Source: CAZIGM01 sp964538675 (GTDB taxonomy: Bacteria; Bacillota; Bacilli; Tepidibacillales; Tepidibacillaceae). From it: a stretch of 64,000 bases of DNA. The stretch is taken from assembly GCA_964538675.1 (NCBI GenBank), contig CAZIGM010000002.1:16086-80085 (forward strand), given 5' to 3'. This document shows positions 16,317 to 25,460 of this stretch, one piece after another. Within the stretch, counting starts at the first letter, position 1. Each line of letters starts with the position of its first letter. The position numbers and the translations under genes were made by a program. The notes beneath the pieces are model-generated. The model saw only the letters and a program-made list of their open reading frames with translations. It was not told the DNA's origin and searched no databases.

Positions 16317-17029
16317 GTATTTCCTCCTATGATTGACATAATTATCATTTTTTGACGAATAGGTGTCGAGTAAAAAACTTACATTTGTAAACCCGTACAC
16401 CAATACTAATTAATTTATCAATTGTAGTGATTTTAGACATATCACTATTTCTTTTATCACCATGCTACCTATGTCATCGCTCATGATGAATTCAATCATA
16501 TTCACACTGCTATAATCCCCAGTTGTCCAAATATCATTTTTGCAATAATAACCTTACACTAACCGCAGTTAGAAATTATATAGCGAAACAAAGAAGCTTT
16601 CATACCGTCTGTAGCGCCGCACTCTTTCAACGACAAAATCTACGAATCAAGGAACAGCATCTAGGCGCATATTCCCCTCGCACTTCTAAAAATTTCATAA
16701 TAGTAGGCGCCATGGACATATATAAAAAGGCATGATGGCCCTTGCATTCATTCAGTTTTTGCTTTCCATATTATCACCGCATCAAAGGTATCCTTCGAAA
16801 TACTTGCTATTATACAATTTGGAAGGCAATTCTAACAATTAGTGTAAATATAACATATTTATTCACGATTATAAATTTAAAAATTACGAAAACGCGAACA
16901 TTATTTTAAAATAATCAAAAGACTAATAATACGCACCAATTTTACATCTATCCCATTTCCTCAAGATCATGCATGTTATCTAATATGCCAACTCAAACCC
17001 CACTTCATTTTACGGTCCTTTTTCTTTCC
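16317..17029. other. Gene-poor right flank of the accessory island
   Basis: About 700 bases with no gene that I recognise. The stretch near 16,560-16,720 has visibly higher G+C than its surroundings (CGTCTGTAGCGCCGCACTC) and may be a scrap of foreign or transposon DNA, but no frame gives a recognisable protein. The operon promoter must lie in the first part of this gap; I cannot pick one with confidence. Confidence 0.5.
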
Positions 17030-17127
17030 CTAGATATATTCTCTCAAACGAATTTTAGCACTTTGGGGAAAATAGACAAAATGAATAAATCCAACAAACC
17101 AAATAAAATTAGGGCTAACTTTCTTTG

Positions 17128-17341
17128 TTTTAATCTCTAGTTTTTTTAGCACTAATAATTTATCTTTTATATTCTTTTTTTTTATTATTGGATTTCCATT
17201 CTCGTATCTAACCCTATGATAAATATTCGTTATATTATTTAATTCATTTATTATTTGAATATGCTGTATATTTATCATTCCACTTATTTCATTAGACATA
17301 TTTATATTATTAATTTCTATCTGTCTAGTTTTTTTTACCAT
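17128..17341 (-). pseudogene. Broken duplicate of the C-terminus of the membrane-protein gene at 19,939
   Basis: The minus-strand frame reads KKTRQIEINNINMSNEIS, later NELNNITNIYHRVRYENGNP. It aligns with the end of the 19,939-21,171 product (KKSKQIDINNSVTSSDIR, EINEITDIYQKIRYGNENP), and the DNA is similar too. No start, membrane part or upstream half is present, and the frame then runs into unrelated residues. It is a partial copy located next to the accessory island, about 2.7 kb from the intact gene. Confidence 0.75.
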
Positions 17342-17626
17342 ATTTCCATTGTATACATAATTTAAATATCTATCTACGTTTTGAATCTATTGATTCTACT
17401 TTTTGATAGAAGTCCACATAAAAAAATGTAAAATTAAGCTTAAATAATTTACTTTTTCTATTAAATTTGTCTTTATTTTATATTGTAGAAGTTATTCCAA
17501 TATTTTTTATCTTAAGATTAAGATAATTATTCCATTTAATTATAACCCTCCAATTACTCCGTATGGATATTTAGTAATGAAAATAATAAGTTATAAAAAC
17601 ATTCTAAAAAGAGAGGAGCCGATTTT

Positions 17627-17788
17627 ATGAGTGCACAAGTTAATTGTCCAAAATATATTGCTGGTGAATTAAAAAAATTCAAATCTTTTAAAAGGGTAGC
17701 CAAATTCTACCCCGAGCTCAATTCTGAATTTGATAAAAGAACGAAGTGTTTTATAGATTGTAATTTCACTTTGACACATTTACTATAA
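17627..17788 (+). CDS. Small hypothetical protein (53 aa)
   Basis: ATG 17627 has a good RBS (AGAGGAG). The frame encodes 53 residues beginning MSAQVNCPKYIAGELKKFKS and ending TKCFIDCNFTLTHLL. It is basic and has three Cys. No family is recognised. It is the only plus-strand candidate between the gene fragment and the ArsA operon and could be the remnant of a longer gene. Confidence 0.4.
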   Translation: MSAQVNCPKYIAGELKKFKSFKRVAKFYPELNSEFDKRTKCFIDCNFTLTHLL

Positions 17789-17813
17789 TGCTTTATTTTT
17801 TTATTTAAGTACT

Positions 17814-18029
17814 CTAATCCACTGTAATATTCTTTAATTTCCCATCTTTCTTTTCATCTACTGGCTTCTTCTCTAAATATTCTCCTGATATAGTATGAAT
17901 GGCTTTGATGAACTCGTCTTGATGTTCTTTTATATTTGTTCTAACAGGTTCAGGCATTTCTTCTAAGATAACATCTGCTATTCTTAATTTAATTCGAAGT
18001 AAATTGATTATCATTTCTTCATTTATCAT
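17814..18029 (-). CDS. Small helical protein encoded downstream of the ArsA-like ATPase
   Basis: A 71-residue soluble protein (MINEEMIINLLRIKLRIADV...), mostly helical, with an acidic/basic C-terminus. No family is recognised. ATG 18029 follows GGAGG at eight bases and overlaps the end of the ArsA-like gene by 11 bases, so it is translated in the same operon. It may be a partner of the ATPase. Confidence 0.7.
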   Translation of the reverse strand: MINEEMIINLLRIKLRIADVILEEMPEPVRTNIKEHQDEFIKAIHTISGEYLEKKPVDEKKDGKLKNITVD

Positions 18030-19197
18030 TAGTTTTACCTCCAAACCTTATTAATAACCTTTCATCCTCAAGCTTAGCACCTTTTATACTTAAGGAAGTT
18101 AATGTTCTTGGTAAGGAAATATTTCTTTTGACTTTACCTGCCTTAATAATTAACTCATCACCTTTTTGGTTTAAATCTAAATCTTCCTTACTAATAAATG
18201 GCATGTATAGTGAGAAGATATAATCTTCATTATCTTTAATCACTTCCTGAGTTCTTATATTATATTTAATCTCATTAGGATCTTCGTCTTTAAATATTTC
18301 ATTCCCCATTTTTTGTAGCATCTTTATGCCTACAACTTCTTGTTCAAATAATGGAGCATAATATATTGGTAATGGTGAAAAGTTGTTTTTTATTGTCTCT
18401 ATATATTCCTTTTGGATATCCTTCCATGCCTTAAAATAATCATCTGTTACACTATTAGGTAATACCTTATTTATAACTATTGCATCAATATTGAAGTTAT
18501 ATATATTAAGATAAGTAAAGCTTCTCTGAGCCTCTTTAATTACCATTTTCTCTGGATTTACTACAATTCTTATACTAGCCACTTCTTTATTTGAAAAAAG
18601 ATTTCTCATCTCGTCTAACTGTTGATAGATATTCTCTATTTCTCCCATAACACCATCAGAAGGCATTGGAATCCCAGTTAACGGTTGAATGACTGGTTTA
18701 ATCAATTTAATTGCTTTTCTTTTCATCGGAAATAATTTTTCCATCCACCAGCGAAGCATATCTGGAAAACTTAGTAGTGCCAATGTTTCCCCTGTTGGAG
18801 CTGAATCAATAATTATTACATCATATGTGTTTTCTTTATAGTACTTAAGTATTCTAATAAGACTTAATAAATCTTCTAAACCAGGAAACATCGTTAATTC
18901 TTCTGTTGTAATATCCTTAATAGTTTTTGATGTAAAAAGAGCTGTTAAGTATTCTTGTATTTTACCCCAACCTTTTTCTACTTCATAAGTTGGATCTATT
19001 TCTTGTGCCCATAAGTTCTCTTTAATTTCTATTGGTTCAGCTGTCAATTTAAGATCAAAAGAATCACCTAAGCTATGAGCTGGATCAGTGCTAACAATTA
19101 AAGTTTTTAACCCTTTCTTAGCACTTTGAACAGCAGATGCTGCTGCTATGCTTGTTTTACCAACTCCACCTTTACCTGTGTATAAAATAATTCTCAT
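18019..19197 (-). CDS. ArsA/GET3-family ATPase
   Basis: A 392-residue single-domain ArsA-type ATPase. The deviant Walker A is GKGGVGKTS near residue 8, switch I is STDPAHSLGDSFDL, and switch II is DSAPTGETLALLSFPDMLRWW. A C-terminal alpha-crystallin-like segment (YIFSLYMPFISKEDLDL...IIKAGKVKRNISLPR) is typical of bacterial ArsA homologues of unknown role. No arsenite-binding Cys triad or arsB gene is present, so arsenite export is unlikely. Targeting of membrane proteins or another sorting role is possible. RBS AAAGGAGGAG precedes ATG 19197. A MarR regulator gene is upstream, with an inverted repeat between the two. Confidence 0.85.
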   Translation of the reverse strand: MRIILYTGKGGVGKTSIAAASAVQSAKKGLKTLIVSTDPAHSLGDSFDLKLTAEPIEIKENLWAQEIDPTYEVEKGWGKIQEYLTALFTSKTIKDITTEELTMFPGLEDLLSLIRILKYYKENTYDVIIIDSAPTGETLALLSFPDMLRWWMEKLFPMKRKAIKLIKPVIQPLTGIPMPSDGVMGEIENIYQQLDEMRNLFSNKEVASIRIVVNPEKMVIKEAQRSFTYLNIYNFNIDAIVINKVLPNSVTDDYFKAWKDIQKEYIETIKNNFSPLPIYYAPLFEQEVVGIKMLQKMGNEIFKDEDPNEIKYNIRTQEVIKDNEDYIFSLYMPFISKEDLDLNQKGDELIIKAGKVKRNISLPRTLTSLSIKGAKLEDERLLIRFGGKTNDK

Positions 19198-19223
19198 AAA
19201 TTCTCCTCCTTTAATTTATCTTT

Positions 19224-19250
19224 CGTATATTACGACAGTCATAATATACG
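19224..19250. promoter_or_regulatory. Inverted repeat, probable operator in front of the ArsA-like gene
   Basis: CGTATATTA (19224-19232) and TAATATACG (19242-19250) form a perfect 9-bp inverted repeat with a 9-base spacer, about 27 bases upstream of the ArsA start. A looser GTATT/AATAC pair lies upstream of the MarR gene near 19,815. Both could be bound by the MarR protein encoded next door. Confidence 0.5.
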
Positions 19251-19304
19251 GTTAAATCTAAGCCCATCTTAGGATGGGCACTCGAGCTGTAAAATCTGAA
19301 CGTT

Positions 19305-19784
19305 CTATTCTATATTAATTTTATTAATTTGTATCTTTTCTTCGTTTTTATTTTCTTCTGTTTTTTCTGAATTGATAACATTTACTACCTTAATAAATAT
19401 ATTGATTAATGTTTTCTTTTCATCCTCTGTTAAAACGTTTTCAACCAGATTAATATATTTAAATATTTTATCTTTTATATCATTAATTAATAATGAACCT
19501 TCATCTGTAAGACTTATAACTACTATCCTTCTATCTATTTCGTGGCGCTCTCTTTTTAATAAGTCTTTTTTAACAAGTCTGTCAATAATACTTGTAGCTG
19601 TGCTCATAGGAACATTAATATAGTCAGCGATTTGGCTCATTATTATTCCCTTATTACGATCAACCATCAACATAGCAATTAATTCAGATTTAGATAATTG
19701 CAAATCAATGTTTATCCACTCTTCCGGATATAAAATTTTTTTAGCATTTTCTAAGAAAAAATCAAAAAGATTATTATTAGACAT
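19305..19784 (-). CDS. MarR-family transcriptional regulator
   Basis: About 159 residues with a winged helix-turn-helix. The recognition region is MSQIADYINVPMSTATSIIDRL, followed by the wing KRERHEIDRRIVVISLTDEG, a classic MarR pattern. The C-terminal helices (INDIKDKIFKYINLVENVLTEDEKKTL) form the dimer interface. A charged Lys/Glu/Asn tail follows. ATG 19784 was chosen because AGGTGATG lies at good spacing. It probably regulates itself and the downstream ArsA-like gene; the ligand is unknown. Confidence 0.85.
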   Translation of the reverse strand: MSNNNLFDFFLENAKKILYPEEWINIDLQLSKSELIAMLMVDRNKGIIMSQIADYINVPMSTATSIIDRLVKKDLLKRERHEIDRRIVVISLTDEGSLLINDIKDKIFKYINLVENVLTEDEKKTLINIFIKVVNVINSEKTEENKNEEKIQINKINIE

Positions 19785-19938
19785 AAATTTCATCACCTGT
19801 ATATTTCATGTTTCGTATTAATTATACAATACATTCTTTTGAATAAAATGTCAATCTTTATTCTTGTACCTATTGCTTTTATAATTTTTAATGCTAGTGG
19901 ATAAATATTCTCTTGTATATACTTGATTAACTTTTATT

Positions 19939-21171
19939 CTAATTTTTAATCTTTTTAACACTATTGATTAATTCCTTATATTCTTTTTTAGATATTGTTG
20001 GATTTTCGTTTCCGTATCTAATTTTCTGATAGATATCAGTTATTTCATTTATCTCATTGCTTACATTAGGGTGTTTTATATTAATCTCTCTTCTTATATC
20101 ACTAGAAGTGACTGAATTATTAATATCTATTTGTTTGGATTTCTTAAGCCAAAGTAAAAACCTTTGATAGCTTTTACGGTGAAAATCAGAAGAAGTAAAC
20201 CTTTTTCTTTTCTTCTTATCTTCTATTTCATAAGAATATTGAATAACTTCATTAATAGTTCCATTCTCATTTGTGGAATTAAAATCAATTTTTTTAATAG
20301 ATTTATATATTAAAAATACTGCAGCAATAATAACCAAACCGATTACTACTGTTTCTATATTCCTCCACATTTCCTCATTATATGTAGAGTTGATTAAATC
20401 ATTATCTACATCTTGTTCCGTTGGTTCTATTTTTGATAAAAATTCACTTATATTATCCTCTGATTGTGGAAATTCTAGTTCCTTAAAACTAAAAATAAAA
20501 TTACCTATTAAAATAAAAATATAGTATAAAACATCTTTGAAAAAGGAGAATAAGGCTAGAACACTATCCTTAATAAAGTTAAACAAAAGTAGAAAAATAG
20601 CTAACCCAGATATAACAAATATAAAGATATATCTTAGGCTTTTTCTTAATTCTAAAGAGATAGTTGAGTCTTTTAGATATATAAATAATCCACCAAATAA
20701 ATATAAGCAAATAAGGATTACATATGAAATAAGCACCCAAGTATTATCAATTTGATAATTATTGAATGAATTAAAAAGAAAGAACAAAAACGAAGCGACA
20801 AGATAAAAATATATTCTATATAAAAAAATATTATTGTTTATTAATCTTACTTCTTCTTCTTTTTTAAAAGTTAAAACTAAAAGTAAAAGAATTATCACCC
20901 AGGAAATTGGAGAATAGTTCAACGACCATACACCATAAATAGTAAGAACAGCAAGCAACAAATAAAAAAACTTGCTAGCATTTTCTTTAAAAATAATAAA
21001 TGTTAGTGAGAAAAGAAAAAAAATTAACCATAAAAAATATACTGATAATGTAAAATAAGTTTTAAAGAAAATTGGGAAAGTTAAAGTCAAAATCATATAA
21101 ATAATATAGCTGTCTATCATATATAAAATCCATCTAGGTAGCTGATTTATAGAGAACGCCCATATCTTCAT
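19939..21171 (-). CDS. Membrane protein of the MoxR-DUF58 operon with DUF4129-like C-terminus
   Basis: A 410-residue protein. It has about seven or eight hydrophobic helices in residues 10-220, an acidic external loop (EDNISEFLSKIEPTEQDVDND), another helix (VVIGLVIIAAVFLIYKSI) and a soluble C-terminus of about 110 residues with SSDFHRKSYQRFLLWLKKS and EITDIYQKIRYGNENP. The last part resembles DUF4129, which in related operons ends a transglutaminase-like membrane protein. The transglutaminase domain itself is missing. It overlaps the DUF58 gene by 38 bases. RBS GAGGGGG lies ahead of ATG 21171. Confidence 0.7.
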   Translation of the reverse strand: MKIWAFSINQLPRWILYMIDSYIIYMILTLTFPIFFKTYFTLSVYFLWLIFFLFSLTFIIFKENASKFFYLLLAVLTIYGVWSLNYSPISWVIILLLLVLTFKKEEEVRLINNNIFLYRIYFYLVASFLFFLFNSFNNYQIDNTWVLISYVILICLYLFGGLFIYLKDSTISLELRKSLRYIFIFVISGLAIFLLLFNFIKDSVLALFSFFKDVLYYIFILIGNFIFSFKELEFPQSEDNISEFLSKIEPTEQDVDNDLINSTYNEEMWRNIETVVIGLVIIAAVFLIYKSIKKIDFNSTNENGTINEVIQYSYEIEDKKKRKRFTSSDFHRKSYQRFLLWLKKSKQIDINNSVTSSDIRREINIKHPNVSNEINEITDIYQKIRYGNENPTISKKEYKELINSVKKIKN

Positions 21172-22315
21172 TGGCTTCTACCCCCTCGTTTAATGGATTT
21201 ATATATATTACTTTATATCCCTCTCTTTTTAATAATGATATTTGTTGTTTTACTTCTTGTGACAGATAAGTACTTACCAAAATAATTGTAGGCTTTGTTA
21301 AGCCAATATCTTTTTTTACATATTTTAAAGTATGAATATAGTTAACACTTATATAGCTTTTTAACTTTGCTAGTTGATAGAGAACATTCTCCAAATCTTT
21401 TTTTCTCTTTGCCGATAATTTATATAGATTATTAGATCTTACCAATTTAGCATTCATTAATATATTATAGGAAATATTATTACTAGAGAATAAATATGCT
21501 AATGAAGCAGTTGCAGAAATTACTTGTTCCACTTCATCCTCATCTGTCCCCATCCATGTCTTATCATTAGTTTTTAGATTAGATAATATCCACAATTCTT
21601 TGTGTGTGGTGAATTCATATTGTTTTGTAAACAATTTATTGTATTTGCCAGTTGCCTTCCAATCTATCTTAGTGAATGGATCTGATTGTATATACTCTCT
21701 AGCTCCTTTTGGTAAAATTCTATCCTCTATAAGTGCTTTATTAGATTTTTTACTACCATATAATTGATTGAAAAATTGATTTATATTATTAATAGCATAT
21801 ATATTAGGATAGATGCCGATTTCTTTATATTTAACTTTATTAAATATTTTATTGTTTAAGTTAAATGGATCAGAAATATTAAGCTTTAAATCTCCTATAA
21901 AATAGTTTCCTCTTTTATTAGCTATACAATTAATTTTCTTAGTTATTCTTGTTTTTGGAGGAACACTGAAATTCAATTTATAAAAATTATAGTACCCTTC
22001 ATTTCTGATAAGCTTTAATTCTTCTAGTATATTAATATTACGATGAAAAGAAACTATTAACTCAATGTTTGGATAAGGAAGTATAGATTTATTTTCAATT
22101 GAATAAGTTATTTCAAAAGGTTTTTCCTTAAAACTAGCATTTCTTTTACTAGTCATCGTTACTGATAGATTTTTATACGCACTATTAATCCATAAAATAC
22201 TTATATATAAGATAACAATAATAAATAAACCTAGTCCCAATAGTATAGCTTCATTATAAAGAAAGCCTAAGATTAAAAATATTATTCCTATAGGAAATAG
22301 TATATTATATCTCAT
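21134..22315 (-). CDS. DUF58 membrane-anchored protein
   Basis: About 393 residues. Two N-terminal membrane helices (NILFPIGIIFLILGF and LLGLGLFIIVILYIS) precede a beta-rich domain. The DUF58 signature DRILPKGAREYIQSDPF is followed by TKIDWKATGKYNKLFTKQ. The C-terminal part has the vWA-like fold usual for the family. DUF58 proteins work with MoxR ATPases, probably in assembly or activation of cell-envelope complexes. ATG 22315 is chosen over the TTG at 22327, which overlaps the moxR stop region; GGGTG gives the spacing. Confidence 0.85.
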   Translation of the reverse strand: MRYNILFPIGIIFLILGFLYNEAILLGLGLFIIVILYISILWINSAYKNLSVTMTSKRNASFKEKPFEITYSIENKSILPYPNIELIVSFHRNINILEELKLIRNEGYYNFYKLNFSVPPKTRITKKINCIANKRGNYFIGDLKLNISDPFNLNNKIFNKVKYKEIGIYPNIYAINNINQFFNQLYGSKKSNKALIEDRILPKGAREYIQSDPFTKIDWKATGKYNKLFTKQYEFTTHKELWILSNLKTNDKTWMGTDEDEVEQVISATASLAYLFSSNNISYNILMNAKLVRSNNLYKLSAKRKKDLENVLYQLAKLKSYISVNYIHTLKYVKKDIGLTKPTIILVSTYLSQEVKQQISLLKREGYKVIYINPLNEGVEANEDMGVLYKSAT

Positions 22316-22319
22316 ATAA

Positions 22320-23264
22320 TCACCCAATATCCTCTAGTGGTACTGGTATTCCAGAAATAGTTTCATTTATTATATCTGCCCCTGTTTTTTGCAAAGAAAT
22401 ATCCATTGATAAAACAAGACGATGCTCTAAAACTGGAACAAAAGCTTCTTGTATGTCTTCAGGTATAACAAATGTGCGATTGCGTAAATATGCCAATGCT
22501 TGTACATAACGTACAATTGCTAATGTAGCTCTTGGGCTTGGACCAACTTCTATTTCTGAATGGTTTCTTAAAGAAGTAATTGTTTTTACTATATATTCAA
22601 GCAATTCTTTTTCAAGATGGATTCCTTTAACCTCTTCTTGAATTAAAATTATATCTTCAATATTCATAACTGCTATCAATTCTTCTAATGGATTATCTTC
22701 TTTATATCGATAAATCATATCCAATTCTTCTTCTTCAGTTGGATAACCTAAAGAAATTTTTATTAAAAATCTATCTAATTGAGCTTCTGGTAAAGGAAAT
22801 GTTCCCTCTGTTTCGATAGGGTTCTGGGTAGCGATAACAAGAAAAGGAGATGGGAGCTTAATAGTCTCTCGATCAACTGTCACTTGTTTTTCTGCCATTC
22901 CTTCTAACAAAGCTGATTGACTTCTAGGAGTTGTTCGATTCAGTTCATCTGCTAAAACAATATTGGCATGGATTGGTCCAGCTCTCCAAACAAATTCCTG
23001 CTTTTTTTGGTTATAATAATTAATTCCGACAATATCATTTGGTAATAAATCAGGAGTAAATTGTATTCGAGAAAAATCCCCATTTAATGATTTGGCTAAG
23101 CTTTTTGCTAACATTGTTTTTCCTGTTCCAGGTACATCTTCTAATAAAACATGACCTTCCGCAAGGAATGCAGCAATGATTTGTTCGACCTGTTTTTCTT
23201 TACCTATAATGATTTTATTAAGATTGTTTTTTAATTCATTTAATTCTGCTTGTGACTTTTTCAA
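22320..23264 (-). CDS. MoxR-family AAA+ ATPase
   Basis: The 314 residues carry Walker A EDVPGTGKTML (about 38-48), Walker B NIVLADELNRT, sensor 1 FLVIATQNPIETEG and the C-terminal lid with PSPRATLAIVRYVQA. MoxR ATPases act as chaperones for vWA/DUF58 partners, and the next gene encodes DUF58. The start is TTG 23264, nine bases after AGGAGG; no ATG is suitably placed. It is the first gene of the three-gene operon. Confidence 0.92.
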   Translation of the reverse strand: MKKSQAELNELKNNLNKIIIGKEKQVEQIIAAFLAEGHVLLEDVPGTGKTMLAKSLAKSLNGDFSRIQFTPDLLPNDIVGINYYNQKKQEFVWRAGPIHANIVLADELNRTTPRSQSALLEGMAEKQVTVDRETIKLPSPFLVIATQNPIETEGTFPLPEAQLDRFLIKISLGYPTEEEELDMIYRYKEDNPLEELIAVMNIEDIILIQEEVKGIHLEKELLEYIVKTITSLRNHSEIEVGPSPRATLAIVRYVQALAYLRNRTFVIPEDIQEAFVPVLEHRLVLSMDISLQKTGADIINETISGIPVPLEDIG

Positions 23265-23392
23265 AAAAATTTCCTCCTAAAATTAGTTTATTACTTACCT
23301 TAAACTTCATATATTTCCACTTAAAGACTATTATATAATTTAGGAGCAATAATTGAAATGGAAAAACTTTTAAAGTTTTTGGATTATAATCT

Positions 23393-23917
23393 TTAATCCA
23401 ACAATATTGCCTTTAATCTTGCTATGTCCCTTTCATTCTTAGTTATTTTTTCATATGCTAATTCAATATCTGGTTGTTGTGTGACTATCAACTCTAATTG
23501 TTTTTGAATATAAACCAATTTTTCAAAGTGTAATTCAATAGTATCTTTAAGCTGAGTTAATATCTTTTCGTTTTGTTCTAATCTATCAGCCAAATAATCA
23601 AATCTTATATCCACTTGCTCAATTCTCTTTGCAATCTGGTTACATCTTACATTTACTTGGTCAATCTCTTTGTTTATTTGTTCAAATCTTATATCTGCTT
23701 GTTCAATCTCTTTGTTTATTTGTTCAAATCTTACATTTGCTTGGTCAATCTCTTTGTTTATTTGTTCAAATCTTATATCTGCTTGTTCAATTTTTTTATC
23801 AATCTGATTAAATCTTTCATTATATTGCTGCTCAAATATTTTTTCTATTTGGTCAAATTGATTGTTAATTTCATCACGAAAATTGAATATTATGCTTTTT
23901 ATCTCATTATTAATCAA
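23393..23917 (-). CDS. Coiled-coil protein with 14-residue repeats
   Basis: A 174-residue protein. Residues ~35-110 are tandem 14-residue units of the type FEQINKEIDQANVR, two heptads each, predicting a long parallel coiled coil. Similar proteins of the DUF16-like/t-SNARE-like type occur in Firmicutes, but no function is known. The start is TTG 23917 with GAGGTGA at six bases. It has no signal peptide or membrane segment. It is probably a separate transcription unit. Confidence 0.75.
   Translation of the reverse strand: MINNEIKSIIFNFRDEINNQFDQIEKIFEQQYNERFNQIDKKIEQADIRFEQINKEIDQANVRFEQINKEIEQADIRFEQINKEIDQVNVRCNQIAKRIEQVDIRFDYLADRLEQNEKILTQLKDTIELHFEKLVYIQKQLELIVTQQPDIELAYEKITKNERDIARLKAILLD
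23627..23815. repeat. 42-bp tandem repeats inside the coiled-coil gene
   Basis: Several copies of a unit such as TTGTTCAATCTCTTTGTTTA plus TTTGTTCAAATCTTATATCTGC are in tandem, matching the 14-codon protein repeat. The near identity of the units suggests recent expansion or gene conversion. Confidence 0.8.
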
Positions 23918-24000
23918 AAAATCACCTCACGAAAATAAATAACTAAGCTTTTATATCATATTTTTATATACATTTTTTTAGAACTTTATTATAGAAACAT

Positions 24001-24026
24001 AAAAAAGAGCAAAGAATTTTTGCTCT
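24001..24026 (-). terminator. Rho-independent terminator after the small membrane protein gene
   Basis: On the minus strand AGAGCAAA pairs with TTTGCTCT, followed by TTTTTT. It lies directly downstream of the 24,054 stop. Confidence 0.75.
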
Positions 24027-24053
24027 AAAGTGGTAACCTATTTTCAATTATCT

Positions 24054-24248
24054 TTACTTATCTATAATTTTGTTTAACTGTCTAATAACTAAAGAGAAAC
24101 CTATACCAACAACTGAAGCTAAATAAAGGATTGCAAATATCATGGTTGAGCTGTCTGAATTTGCTCCTAAGAATCCACAAAGAATAAAACCAAAAATAAA
24201 GATTAATATTCCGTTAATCGCATGAATGATAAAATATTTCAATTGCAT
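24054..24248 (-). CDS. Small two-helix membrane protein
   Basis: About 64 residues. Two hydrophobic helices (AINGILIFIFGFILCGFLG and MIFAILYLASVVGIGFSLVI) are separated by a short Asp/Ser loop, and a charged end follows. No family is recognised; it vaguely resembles AtpI/AtpZ-type small proteins. The start is ATG 24248, or TTG 24242, which has better spacing from AGGTGGG. The longer basic N-terminal frame lacks an RBS. Confidence 0.55.
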   Translation of the reverse strand: MQLKYFIIHAINGILIFIFGFILCGFLGANSDSSTMIFAILYLASVVGIGFSLVIRQLNKIIDK

Positions 24249-24376
24249 TCCCACCTTTTTTAAATATTTTTTCCTTAATTTTTTTAAAAAATATGTCGTC
24301 AATTCCTTAAGTTAATTGTAACTTGTGATTGACGACATTTATTTTTCATTATTATTCACAATTATTTAAATCTTAA

Positions 24377-25252
24377 TTACTCACTAACAATCTGTTCATT
24401 ACGCTTAAGAAAATCAAAGAAAATGACTGTGTAATATACAACATTTATTGCTAATAATATCATAAAGATAATTTTGTCTAATAGGATAGATATGTTGCTT
24501 TCTCCAAAAGCTGCTCCGAAAATCAATTGGAACAACCATATTACAAGTATATCTACAGCAAAAATTCCAAAATATAAACCTAGCAAACGAAGACCTTTTT
24601 TTCCTTTTACTAACTCCCAACTCTTCCTAATACCCATAATGCCTCTTTCAAATATAATAAAGGCAAAATAAAAGCTCATTCTAGTCATTAAATATATAAT
24701 TGTCGGTGTTATAAGTACGGCTAATAATGCGATTGGAATAATTCTCTGACTAAATCCCTCTATCAAAGCTAAACTTAAAGGTACAAATGCAAGGAAGAAT
24801 AGGATAAGAACTACAAAAAAGAAATAGGTAACACCACCACGAAATAAAGCCCAATACCTTAATAAAGCTCCTTTAATTGCTTTGCCAAAGGATACATTTT
24901 TACCTTCCTTAAGGCCACCTACTAATATTATTATTGAAGCAATAGCTAATGGTATAGCAACTAACTCTAATATAATTATACCTATTATGAGTAAATTAGC
25001 TTCTAAGCTAGTCAAATTGGATAAATTCATACCTACATATTTCATCATAAAAAAACCATCGCTCATGTCTATAGCTCCAAAAGTAATCCCATAAATTGAA
25101 AATTTACCATAAACTTGAGTTATAAATACATAAAAAGGTCCTGTAAAAACAAGTACAAACAAAAAAAGTTTTATAAAGTTATTCTTAAAGATAGAAAAAG
25201 TTAATTTTATTATTTCAACAAAAGTAAGCGGTTTATCTGCCCAAGATACCAT
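24377..25252 (-). CDS. Multi-spanning membrane protein (DUF975 / glycerophosphodiester-phosphodiesterase membrane-domain-like)
   Basis: A 291-residue protein with about six hydrophobic helices. It starts with a short amphipathic segment PLTFVEIIKLTFSIFKNN, found at the start of many Firmicutes proteins of this kind. The conserved look of IFERGIMGIRKSWELVKGKK ahead of the last helices fits the YciC/DUF975-like group. No enzymatic domain is seen. RBS GGAGAGGAG precedes ATG 25252. Function unknown. Confidence 0.65.
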   Translation of the reverse strand: MVSWADKPLTFVEIIKLTFSIFKNNFIKLFLFVLVFTGPFYVFITQVYGKFSIYGITFGAIDMSDGFFMMKYVGMNLSNLTSLEANLLIIGIIILELVAIPLAIASIIILVGGLKEGKNVSFGKAIKGALLRYWALFRGGVTYFFFVVLILFFLAFVPLSLALIEGFSQRIIPIALLAVLITPTIIYLMTRMSFYFAFIIFERGIMGIRKSWELVKGKKGLRLLGLYFGIFAVDILVIWLFQLIFGAAFGESNISILLDKIIFMILLAINVVYYTVIFFDFLKRNEQIVSE

Positions 25253-25416
25253 TTCTAAAAATCTCCTCTCCTTTCAAATACTAATCTTAATTAAATGTTT
25301 ATGTATCTATTATTAAAAATTATGTTTATTTATATATTATATCAAATTTGTTTAATTACTCATAGTATGATAAATATTTCAAAGTATAATATTAGAAAGA
25401 AGAATAAAATAAATAT

Positions 25417-25450
25417 AAGCATTTGTAAATTTGTGTATCTACAAATGCTT
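25417..25450 (-). terminator. Terminator of the FecBCD-type transporter operon
   Basis: AAGCATTTGTA pairs with TACAAATGCTT in an 11-bp perfect stem just downstream of the substrate-binding protein gene. The T-run on the minus strand is weak. Confidence 0.65.
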
Positions 25451-25460
25451 ATTATAATTT

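Noticed and set aside
16520..16740. Plus-strand ORF and a higher-G+C patch upstream of the operon
   Set aside because: No RBS or recognisable product in any frame; kept only as part of the gene-poor flank.
23627..23815. Regular repeats that could look like a CRISPR array
   Set aside because: The unit is a 42-bp coding repeat in phase with a 14-residue coiled-coil motif and has no unique spacers.
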